From positions 1 to 6,519 of the forward strand of contig JAITDV010000039.1 of the NCBI GenBank assembly GCA_031282385.1: a DNA stretch of 6,519 bases. The letters are read 5' to 3'. Shown here one piece after another: positions 1 through 5,321 of the stretch. The notes under the pieces were generated by a model. The model did no database searches. It was not told the DNA's origin and saw only the letters and a program-made list of their open reading frames with translations. The position numbers were made by a program, and so were the translations under genes. The number at the start of each line of letters is the position of its first letter. Within the stretch, counting starts at the first letter, position 1. The stretch is from Planctomycetaceae bacterium. Lineage in GTDB: Bacteria; Planctomycetota; Planctomycetia; Pirellulales; Thermoguttaceae.

Positions 1-124
1 GCGGTTTTTCGTTGTAGATTTTTTGTTGCGTTGATGTATTTTTAGGTTAGAGAAAAGGTCTAATATTTGCAAGGTTTTAAGGAAAATCTCGGATAAAACA
101 ATAACTATATTGCAAATTAAAACT

Positions 125-470
125 CTAAATTGCAACCAGATAAGCCCAGAATTTATAGCACCAAATGACTTTTTCAGGGACAACTAAATATTTAGTCGTA
201 TGTCTATTATCGTCCGCAATTCTGTTACCCAAGCCCAATAAATCCGCGCGGAACAATGTAATTTTCCAAACGGTTTTAATATTCCAACCCTTATTTGTCA
301 AATTACCTTTAGTCGCCGAAAATTTCTCCCAACGCGCCCTTATGACATTATGCCCGTATGTTTCATTTGATATTGTCTTAAATTCACCATCAAAAGAATA
401 AGGACATAAGGGCTTATTTTTGGGCGTTGGCTGCGACTAATGGAAATTAGATAAATAAGAGTTGTTTATT
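125..470 (-). pseudogene. Decayed copy A of an unrecognised short gene
   Basis: The minus strand is open for 103 codons from 436 to a TAG at 125-127. It has no ATG and no usable start near its beginning. Recognisable stretches are LCPYSFDGEFK, RWEKFSATKGNLTNKGWN and VWKITLFRADLLGLGNRI, followed by ADDNRHTT. The same stretches occur in the same order in the copy at 4051-4424 with mostly conservative changes (K/R, T/A, A/V, D/N, R/K), which argues that the sequence was once translated. Relative to the other copy, this one has lost one base in an A-run near 416-420, which shifts the frame. The upstream part (KQLLFI, stop, FPLVAAN) is readable only in another frame up to 470. I do not recognise the family. 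It lies directly downstream of the hydrogenase-sensor gene. An alternative is a non-coding repeat whose open frame is accidental, but two copies agreeing at the protein level make that less likely. Confidence 0.5.
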
Positions 471-548
471 TTAGAACGCTGCGTTTTAGTCTGCTCTATT
501 CCCTAACTCATTTTTTCTAAACAACTGAAGCCCACAGCTGAATAGTTA
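190..548. repeat. Dispersed repeat, copy A (~360 bp)
   Basis: This stretch aligns with 4050-4506 in the same orientation. The best block is 29 identical bases at 228-256 and 4091-4119, containing the palindrome CCGCGCGG (244-251). Other shared blocks are CTTATTTGTCAAATTACC, TAAATTCACC and CTGAATAGTTA near the right end. Copy A lacks the ~97-bp element found inside copy B. Inside it, arms 285-316 and 433-464 form a long imperfect inverted repeat with 27 of 32 positions matching by eye, and CCCTTATG (337-344) pairs with CATAAGGG (405-412). The right end stops at the hydrogenase-sensor stop codon. Confidence 0.8.
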
Positions 549-551
549 GAT

Positions 552-2303
552 TTATTTTGTTTTAGCATTTGGCATGAAAGTTTGAGCTTCTTCCATGATT
601 TGCATTAGTTCTGATTCCAATTTTTGACTCAAGTCGGTTCCTGTTGCGATTTTGATATTCGATTCTCCAACCAATTCATCAATTCTTGAAGCTGCTTCAT
701 TTGATGATTTGGCAAGTTTGCGAACTTCGTCCGCTACAACAGAAAAACCTACACCGGCTTTACCCGCTCGCGCTGCTTCAATCGACGCATTCAACGCTAA
801 AAGATTCGTTTGTCTTGCAATTTTTGAAACTACAGAAATTACACTAGAAATTTCACTTGATTCAGTCTTAATTTCCCGCATCAATTGAGCTGTCTCCTCC
901 ACCTGTTTAACCATTCCTTCAATTGCGGCAAAAAATGACATTGTGAATTTTTCTTGTCTTTCCGACTTCGCAACCGCATGTTCTTCCGCGTTTAATAGTA
1001 CGTATTTTTGTCTAAGAAAACATAATTCTGCACGTGTCAAGTTATTGAAAAACGCCGTTGCCATCTCCTTACAACTATGATAACCACATGCACCACAATT
1101 CAAAACGTCATCTTCACCTTTTTTCAGAAGGTCTTTGGCATAAATTTGTTCACGTTGTTGTTCTGTTGGTTGTTTGATAGTGTTATTTTCTTTAAGGTTG
1201 GCGTAATGCCGATCATAAATTGCCGGTTGCCAGTATGAATCAATTTGTTGATGCAATAATTCGTAATTGTCTTCTGATGGATGTTTTTTTTGTTCTTCAC
1301 GGTAAAGTTCCTTCAACACTTTACTGCGGTTTTCTATCAACGATTCCAATTGATCACGAGAATCACTACAAATATTTTTCGTCCCCGTACCACCGTTACA
1401 ACCAAGTTCACAATTCAAACAATCAATAAGAAGCGGATTAACCTTTTCCTTACGGGACTCATCCAAATGATCCAAATAATGGTAAACACAATGTCCCTCA
1501 ATTTTACGAATACTCTCTTCTATTCCCGCAACTTCACGCATTACTGTTCGCATTAGACCGCCTGGCGTAGAAAATAAAACTGCACGTTCCGCTGTTGGAT
1601 TGTCGTAATCTGTCGGTTCAAAACTATCCAGATCGATTTTTTGTTCCGATAAATACTTGTCAAGATTCGCCATCGTAACGTTGTAATCGCCCAATTTTGT
1701 CTCCTCAAATTCGCGTTTTTTTGCAATACACGGCGAAATTACCGCGACTTTATAACCGGCATATTGCTTGTAAAAAATACGAATCATCTGAATTGCATGA
1801 AGCATTGGGCTATGTGCCGGCGCAAGATACGGAATTAATTCCGGTCGATAAATCTGAATATACGTTACAATAGCCGGACAAGGTTGGGCAATTACGAGTT
1901 CGGGTTTCTTGTTTTGGATATACTCAAGATACGACTTGACCGTCAACTCCGCTCCAAAACTAACATCAAAAATCGCCTTAACGCCAATAGAACGAAGCCA
2001 CGTATTAAATTGAAAATATCTTTCAGGAAAATTTGCGGCAATCGCCGGCGCAACTATCGCAATCATTTTGACACCACGCCGAAGATCCGCAAGAAAATTG
2101 CCCATGTCATCAACAATCTCTCTTGCCCCATGAGAACAAGCCTTGATACATGAGCCGCACCCGATACAGAGATCATGGTTAAGATCAATGTAGTGTCCGG
2201 AACTACCATCATTGCAGTAACGAACCGGACACACGCGAATACAAACATTACAATTTACACAACGCTCTTTATTTATACGAACTACCGGTAATAATTTTCT
2301 CAT
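552..2303 (-). CDS. FeFe-hydrogenase-like iron-sulfur sensor fused to an MCP signalling domain
   Basis: This is a 583-residue soluble protein, numbered from the ATG at 2303. Two 4Fe-4S ferredoxin motifs come first (Cys15, 18, 21, 25 and Cys46, 49, 52, 56). An FeFe-hydrogenase large-subunit domain follows, with motif L1 QPCPAI (Cys142), L2 SPCIAKKREFE (Cys192) and L3 CELGCNGG (Cys298, Cys302). All four H-cluster cysteines are present, but the usual proton-transfer cysteine just before Cys142 is Pro141. Next is a further FeS domain (CGACGYHSC, Cys403, 406, 411, 428), then a short MCP hairpin at about 450-570 whose tip reads IARQTNLLALNASIEAARAG. There is no transmembrane segment, HAMP or obvious PAS domain. 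The likely role is cytoplasmic sensing of H2 or redox state, signalling through CheW/CheA. This is inference from domain order. It lies 45 nt after rpoA on the same strand. An in-frame TTG at 2321 would add six residues. Neither start has a clear ribosome-binding site, and ATG is preferred. Confidence 0.9.
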   Translation of the reverse strand: MRKLLPVVRINKERCVNCNVCIRVCPVRYCNDGSSGHYIDLNHDLCIGCGSCIKACSHGAREIVDDMGNFLADLRRGVKMIAIVAPAIAANFPERYFQFNTWLRSIGVKAIFDVSFGAELTVKSYLEYIQNKKPELVIAQPCPAIVTYIQIYRPELIPYLAPAHSPMLHAIQMIRIFYKQYAGYKVAVISPCIAKKREFEETKLGDYNVTMANLDKYLSEQKIDLDSFEPTDYDNPTAERAVLFSTPGGLMRTVMREVAGIEESIRKIEGHCVYHYLDHLDESRKEKVNPLLIDCLNCELGCNGGTGTKNICSDSRDQLESLIENRSKVLKELYREEQKKHPSEDNYELLHQQIDSYWQPAIYDRHYANLKENNTIKQPTEQQREQIYAKDLLKKGEDDVLNCGACGYHSCKEMATAFFNNLTRAELCFLRQKYVLLNAEEHAVAKSERQEKFTMSFFAAIEGMVKQVEETAQLMREIKTESSEISSVISVVSKIARQTNLLALNASIEAARAGKAGVGFSVVADEVRKLAKSSNEAASRIDELVGESNIKIATGTDLSQKLESELMQIMEEAQTFMPNAKTK

Positions 2304-2348
2304 GATAATCAAGACTGACAATAACAGACGCGAATTTTATCGTTTGGT

Positions 2349-3353
2349 TTATGTTGGATTATTTGACGGAATTTTCATTCCTAACTTCAATCCCAACGCG
2401 GCAAGTTTTTCTTTAACTTCTGTCAATGTCGTTTCACCGAAATTGCGTAACTCAAGCAACGAATCCTCTGAACGAGTAACAAGATCACGAAGAACTTTTA
2501 TATTTTCACTCTCAAGACAATTCATTGCCCTGACCGACAACATAAGCTCAGCAAGTTCCATCGATAATTTTGCATCCAACGAAGGATCGACGCCTGAAAA
2601 CATTGATGGTTTCGCTCTGGAGTGTACGAGTTGTCCCAATCGATCATATTGGACAAAAGGATTGAGATGCTTTCGGAAAATTTTCGCTCCCTCAACAAGA
2701 GCAAGCTCAGGACTAACAGAACCATCAGTCCAAATTTGAATCGTCAACCGGTCATAGTTGGTTTTTTGTCCTACGCGAGTTTCATCAACATCGTACTGAA
2801 CACGCACCACAGGACTAAACGCTGCATCAAGCGGAATAAAACCAATATCTTCACCTCTATCTCGAATAGAAGCCATTTGTTCGGTTGCAGGGACGTAACC
2901 GCGTCCATTCTCAACTACCATTTCTATCTCAAAAGGAACATTGTCCGTGAGTGTAGCGATAAAATGATTTTTCGCAATTACCTCAACACTGTCATCGCCC
3001 ATTATATCAGCACTCGTAACTTGACCGGCTGTGTTTTTTGAAATACGTAATATTCTAGGCTTGTCATCATACAACTTGACAACAAGCGACTTAATATTGA
3101 GCGTTATTTCGGTAACGTCCTCAAGTACACCTTTGATTGAGGTAAATTCATGAAGTGCGTTTTTGATCTTGACTCGCGTTATTGCGCTGCCTTCAAGACT
3201 AGAAAGCAAAACACGACGCAAACTATTGCCAACAGTATGACCAAAACCACGCTCAAAAGGCTCCACAACAAAACTGCCGTAATTGTCTGTAAGAGTCTCC
3301 GAATTACACGATACCTTGCTGGGAAGTTCTAATCCCCTCCAACGAATACGCAT
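2349..3353 (-). CDS. rpoA: DNA-directed RNA polymerase subunit alpha
   Basis: This is a 334-residue protein, close to the 329 residues of the E. coli protein, and full length. The N-terminal domain carries the assembly motif ERGFGHTVGNSLRRVLLSS (34-52), where Arg46-Arg47 match E. coli Arg44-Arg45. It is followed by LHEFTSIKGVLEDVTEITLN. The C-terminal domain (about 255-328) has VRAMNCLESENI, where Arg275 and Asn278 match the UP-element and DNA-binding Arg265 and Asn268 of E. coli. The helix-hairpin-helix NFGETTLTEVKEKL follows, and the E. coli Lys298 position is Thr308 here. The protein dimerises to nucleate RNA polymerase assembly and contacts promoter DNA and activators. The start is supported by GGAGA at 3361-3365. 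The usual partner rplQ does not follow it, and no rpsK, rpsM or rpsD precedes it. The next gene downstream is the hydrogenase-sensor. Confidence 0.98.
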   Translation of the reverse strand: MRIRWRGLELPSKVSCNSETLTDNYGSFVVEPFERGFGHTVGNSLRRVLLSSLEGSAITRVKIKNALHEFTSIKGVLEDVTEITLNIKSLVVKLYDDKPRILRISKNTAGQVTSADIMGDDSVEVIAKNHFIATLTDNVPFEIEMVVENGRGYVPATEQMASIRDRGEDIGFIPLDAAFSPVVRVQYDVDETRVGQKTNYDRLTIQIWTDGSVSPELALVEGAKIFRKHLNPFVQYDRLGQLVHSRAKPSMFSGVDPSLDAKLSMELAELMLSVRAMNCLESENIKVLRDLVTRSEDSLLELRNFGETTLTEVKEKLAALGLKLGMKIPSNNPT

Positions 3354-3360
3354 ATACTTT

Positions 3361-3365
3361 TCTCC
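3361..3365 (-). promoter_or_regulatory. Ribosome-binding site of rpoA
   Basis: GGAGA on the minus strand lies 7 nt before the rpoA ATG. It is the only clear Shine-Dalgarno sequence seen before a start codon in this window and it fixes the rpoA start. Confidence 0.75.
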
Positions 3366-3428
3366 AATATTGTTAAACTGTCAAAAACCGAACCGCAAGG
3401 AATTATCCTCACAATACCGATTACTAAA

Positions 3429-3491
3429 AACGCAGGAAAACACTCCCCACGTCACTCACTCTAACGTCATCGCAGAATATTCTCCTGCGTT
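3429..3491 (-). promoter_or_regulatory. Possible stem-loop in the rpoA leader
   Basis: Perfect 9-nt arms AACGCAGGA (3429-3437) and TCCTGCGTT (3483-3491) enclose a 45-nt loop. Two more pairs follow inside after one mismatch. The loop holds two ACGTCA copies (3449-3454 and 3464-3469). On the minus strand the second arm runs into TTTTTAG. It sits 76-138 bp before the rpoA start. It could be an attenuator or protein-binding leader, or the terminator of a gene that is no longer present. The large loop makes a simple Rho-independent terminator unlikely. Only the inverted repeat is seen; the role is inference. Confidence 0.35.
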
Positions 3492-3527
3492 GTTATTCTA
3501 TTTTTACCAAATTAATCGTTCATACTT

Positions 3528-3555
3528 GAAATTTAAAGTGTGAACAGTTTAGAAA
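3528..3555 (-). repeat. Isolated end fragment of the ~97-bp element, inverted
   Basis: GAAATTTAAAGTGTGAACA (3528-3546) is an exact 19-base reverse complement of 3638-3656, the left end of the element at 3636-3732. With two mismatches the pairing extends over 3528-3555 and 3629-3656. Only the end is present here, not the internal stem or right terminus. It is therefore either a truncated copy or one arm of a larger composite structure of about 130 bp. Confidence 0.7.
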
Positions 3556-3635
3556 ACTCTTTTTTACGTCTATCTCAAATTGAGTTCGCTTAAATGGCGA
3601 CAATAATAAATTTGTCAATATTGAAATCTTTTTAA

Positions 3636-3732
3636 AATGTTCACACTTTAAATTTCGTTTACCTTTGCCTGTTTACCTACCGGAAAGCAGGCTTTTACGC
3701 TCTTGAGTCACGCAATTTATAGTACGAACAGT
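3636..3732 (+). mobile_element. ~97-bp inverted-repeat element, copy 1
   Basis: This has the same length and layout as 5176-5272. The right terminus CGAACAGT (3725-3732) is intact. The left terminus AATGTTCA has two changes from ACTGTTCG. The internal stem is GCCTGTTT (3667-3674) with AAGCAGGC (3685-3692), one mismatch. The 3' part carries TTACGCTCTTGA and CGCAATTTATAGTACG. It has no coding capacity and looks like a non-autonomous MITE-type element. No transposase is seen in the window. Confidence 0.65.
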
Positions 3733-3740
3733 AAACATTT

Positions 3741-3917
3741 ATGTTACAAAAATTTCAAAACTCAATAGATTTTCAAATTACCCTTCCGCATAATCCAATC
3801 CGCACATTCCAAAAGGTCGGGCATTATAAACTATTTGTCGCAAAACGCAATAGTGATCACGGCTCGCCGGAAAATTTTCTTATCGTCCAACCAGCAAAAT
3901 ACGCCATTAAAGAATAA
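3741..3917 (+). CDS. Possible 58-residue hypothetical protein or gene remnant
   Basis: An ATG at 3741 opens a 58-codon frame ending with TAA at 3915-3917. It contains LFVAKRNSDHGSPENFLIVQ and ends AKYAIKE. Base composition is richer in G and C than the AT-rich flanks and nearer to that of the real genes here. An in-frame TAA at 3732-3734 marks the upstream limit. This stop sits at the right terminus of the ~97-bp element, so the element may have cut off an earlier start. There is no ribosome-binding site and I recognise no family. The antisense strand also has short open stretches, so the strand is not certain. It is the only plus-strand coding candidate in the window. Confidence 0.3.
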   Translation: MLQKFQNSIDFQITLPHNPIRTFQKVGHYKLFVAKRNSDHGSPENFLIVQPAKYAIKE

Positions 3918-4050
3918 CATAAAAAATTTTTTTATACCAATTCACATTTGTAAATCAATAATTAATAATCAATTACATTTTTTGCTCGGCATAATGCTAA
4001 TATGCCGAATGCTATTCAAATTTCGTCAGTACAAATACAAAAAAACGTAT

Positions 4051-4424
4051 CTAGTCGGTCGTATGTTTATTATTGTCAACAATTCTGTTCCCCAAGCCCA
4101 ATAAATCCGCGCGGAACAACATAATTTTCCAAACGGCTCTAATATTTATACTTTCGTATCATAAATTGTGCGGTTCAAGAGCGTAAAAGCCTGCTTTCAG
4201 ATGCAGATAAGCAGGCGGAAAAGGAAATTTAAAGTGTGGACAGTTTAAAACCCTTATTTGTCAAATTACCATTAGTAGTCAAAAATTCCCTCCAATGCGT
4301 CATTATGCTTTTTTGCCCTTATATTTTGTTTAAATTCACCGTCAAAAGAATAAGGGCATAAGGACACATTTTTTGGTGTGTTGTCTGCTACTAATGGAGA
4401 TTGGATAAATAAGGGTTGTTTACT
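4051..4424 (-). pseudogene. Decayed copy B of the unrecognised short gene, split by an element
   Basis: Frame 1 runs 50 codons from 4424 to a TAA at 4272-4274 and includes KQPLFIQSPLVADN and LCPYSFDGEFK. A shift of frame then gives MTHWREFLTTNGNLTNKG from an ATG at 4303. The ~97-bp element at 4150-4244 interrupts here. Beyond it the protein resumes as VWKIMLFRADLLGLGNRI and VDNNKHTT, ending at TAG 4051-4053. The order and sequence match copy A at 125-470. The intact gene may have started near MTHWREF or further upstream. It is broken by a frameshift and an insertion and is unlikely to make a full product. Confidence 0.5.
4150..4244 (-). mobile_element. ~97-bp inverted-repeat element, copy 2, inside repeat B
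   Basis: This 95-bp copy lies in the opposite orientation to the other two. The stem GCCTGCTT (4189-4196) and AAGCAGGC (4209-4216) is perfect. The ends are ACTTTCG (4150-4156) and TGGACAGT (4237-4244), both degenerate against ACTGTTCG/CGAACAGT. Copy A of the host repeat runs straight from TAATATT to AACCCTTATT at this point, so this is an insertion and not an ancestral part. T- and A-rich flanks make the exact duplicated target unclear. Confidence 0.75.
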
Positions 4425-4542
4425 TTAGAGCGCTGCCTTTTTGCCGGCTTCGTTGCTATTCCCTGACTACTTTTTCCTAAATAATTGAATCCCGCAACTG
4501 AATAGTTACGTTGATTTATAAAAAAGTGATTTAAAAGAAAAA

Positions 4543-4573
4543 TAGAGACGCAATATATTGCGTTGCGTCTCTA
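4543..4573 (-). terminator. Terminator hairpin of the lipoprotein gene
   Basis: TAGAGACGCAA (4543-4553) and TTGCGTCTCTA (4563-4573) form a perfect 11-bp stem with a 9-nt loop. On the minus strand the stem is followed by TTTTTCTTTT, a good U-tract, 67 nt after the lipoprotein stop. The core also contains a second, overlapping perfect palindrome CGCAATATATTGCG (4549-4562), so two folds compete. From memory, similar GTAGAGACGC palindromes are common dispersed repeats in cyanobacteria and some other phyla, so this may be a repeat reused as a terminator. Confidence 0.75.
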
Positions 4574-4639
4574 CAAATTTTTATAAAAATTTTACGAATA
4601 ATTATCAATATTTTTTTGGAAAATTTTTTTTCGATTTCG

Positions 4640-5071
4640 TCAAGGTTTTTCTACGATGACGTCGTATGTTGTTGGACCTCCGCGTTTGACTTCGAATATT
4701 AAATCCGTTTTTTCGGCGGATCGATATTTCTCCGCAACCCGTTCAACACTCTCAAACGAAACGAGATTTTTTTCACCGTTATGGTTTTCATAAACAGCGT
4801 TGGTAATCGTATCTGTACCGGTAAGCCAGACTTTATACGTACCGTCAGGGATACCTTCAACTTCATTGACTCCGCCGGTAATATACGTACCGTTGCTTTT
4901 TACCGTACAAAAAAACGAATGTTTACCATCATCAAAAACGACGTTGCCGAAATTGATTGGCGTTCCATCCGAATATTTTACATTGCCGGAGATTTTAGTA
5001 ACACGACTGCAACCTACCAAACAACAAGTTGCTATCAGCAACACAACTATCAAAATATTTTTGTATTTCAT
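4640..5071 (-). CDS. Small lipoprotein with a carboxypeptidase-regulatory-like domain
   Basis: This is a 143-residue protein. The signal peptide MKYKNILIVVLLIATCCLVGC ends in a lipobox LVGC with the acylated cysteine at 21. The mature part has the pattern of planctomycete carboxypeptidase-regulatory or transthyretin-like beta folds: GNVKYSDGTPINFGNVVFDD (29-48), then NGTYITGG and GIPDGTYKVWLTG. It ends AEKYRSAEKTDLIFEVKRGG before TYDVIVEK. It should be anchored in a membrane facing the periplasm-like space; its ligand is unknown. It lies downstream of the DUF1559 gene on the same strand, 250 bp away. No Shine-Dalgarno sequence precedes the ATG. The fold assignment is from pattern, not a search. 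Confidence 0.85.
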   Translation of the reverse strand: MKYKNILIVVLLIATCCLVGCSRVTKISGNVKYSDGTPINFGNVVFDDGKHSFFCTVKSNGTYITGGVNEVEGIPDGTYKVWLTGTDTITNAVYENHNGEKNLVSFESVERVAEKYRSAEKTDLIFEVKRGGPTTYDVIVEKP

Positions 5072-5110
5072 AAAATTTGGTTTAATTTTTTATTTGGATA
5101 TTTTTTGAAA

Positions 5111-5128
5111 ACCGACATGAATATCGGT
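5111..5128 (-). other. Short hairpin in the lipoprotein leader
   Basis: ACCGACAT (5111-5118) pairs with ATATCGGT (5121-5128), allowing one G-T pair and leaving a 2-nt loop. On the minus strand it is followed by TTTC. It lies between the DUF1559 and lipoprotein genes and could be a weak terminator or leader structure. Confidence 0.25.
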
Positions 5129-5175
5129 AACGAAAAAGCATTAACAGACAAAATAACAAAAATTGGATATTTTAA

Positions 5176-5272
5176 ACTGTTCGCACTTGAATTTTCCACT
5201 ACCTTTGCCTGCTTACTTATCGGAAAGCAGGCTCTTACGCTCTTGAATCAGGCAATTTATAGTCCGAACAGT
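5176..5272 (+). mobile_element. ~97-bp inverted-repeat element, copy 3 (best preserved)
   Basis: Perfect 8-bp terminal inverted repeats ACTGTTCG (5176-5183) and CGAACAGT (5265-5272) bound a 97-bp unit. The internal perfect stem is GCCTGCTT (5207-5214) with AAGCAGGC (5225-5232) and a 10-nt loop. TTACGCTCTTGAATCA and GCAATTTATAGT fill the 3' half. It lies 49 bp beyond the DUF1559 stop, in the gap before the lipoprotein gene. It encodes nothing. The layout resembles a MITE or a REP-like element. Confidence 0.75.
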
Positions 5273-5321
5273 ATATTTTGTCTGTTGTTGCTTAAAAAAT
5301 CATGCTTTTTGATGACACAAA

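Larger units (their letters stand above)
4050..4506. repeat. Dispersed repeat, copy B, interrupted
   Basis: This is the partner of the repeat at 190-548 in the same orientation, including the 29-base identical block at 4091-4119. It is longer because a ~97-bp inverted-repeat element sits at 4150-4244. The long inverted repeat is retained: the arm ending ATTAGTAG (4271-4278) pairs with CTACTAAT (4388-4395). An additional GCCCTTAT (4315-4322) pairs with ATAAGGGC (4349-4356). The right end lies just before the terminator hairpin of the lipoprotein gene. Confidence 0.8.

Noticed and set aside
1..124. Possible gene end or promoter at the left edge
   Set aside because: Only AT-rich sequence with scattered TGCAA motifs is seen; no frame or promoter pair is convincing.
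165..401. Plus-strand 78-codon frame in repeat A
   Set aside because: The corresponding frame in repeat B ends early, and the shared peptide segments are on the minus strand.
652..888. Open frames on the plus strand across the hydrogenase gene (also 1220-1556 and 1884-2153)
   Set aside because: They lie antisense to a clear multi-domain protein and show no protein-like features of their own.
2302..3332. Plus-strand frames across rpoA, including a 145-codon one at 2302-2739
   Set aside because: They are antisense shadows of rpoA, whose conservation fully explains the region.
3379..3384. TTGACA on the minus strand before rpoA, a possible -35 box
   Set aside because: No -10 hexamer sits 16-18 nt downstream; the next TATA-like bases overlap the start codon.
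3986..4008. Hairpin TCGGCATA/TATGCCGA with a 7-nt loop
   Set aside because: No U-tract follows on either strand and no gene ends nearby, so it cannot be called a terminator.
3835..4104. Plus-strand 89-codon frame between the element and repeat B
   Set aside because: It is low-complexity, AT-rich sequence that overlaps the better 58-codon frame and repeat B, with no recognisable features.
5094..5173. Direct repeat TTGGATATTTT at 5094-5104 and 5163-5173, considered as a target-site duplication of the element
   Set aside because: Both copies lie on the same side of the element, so they do not flank it.
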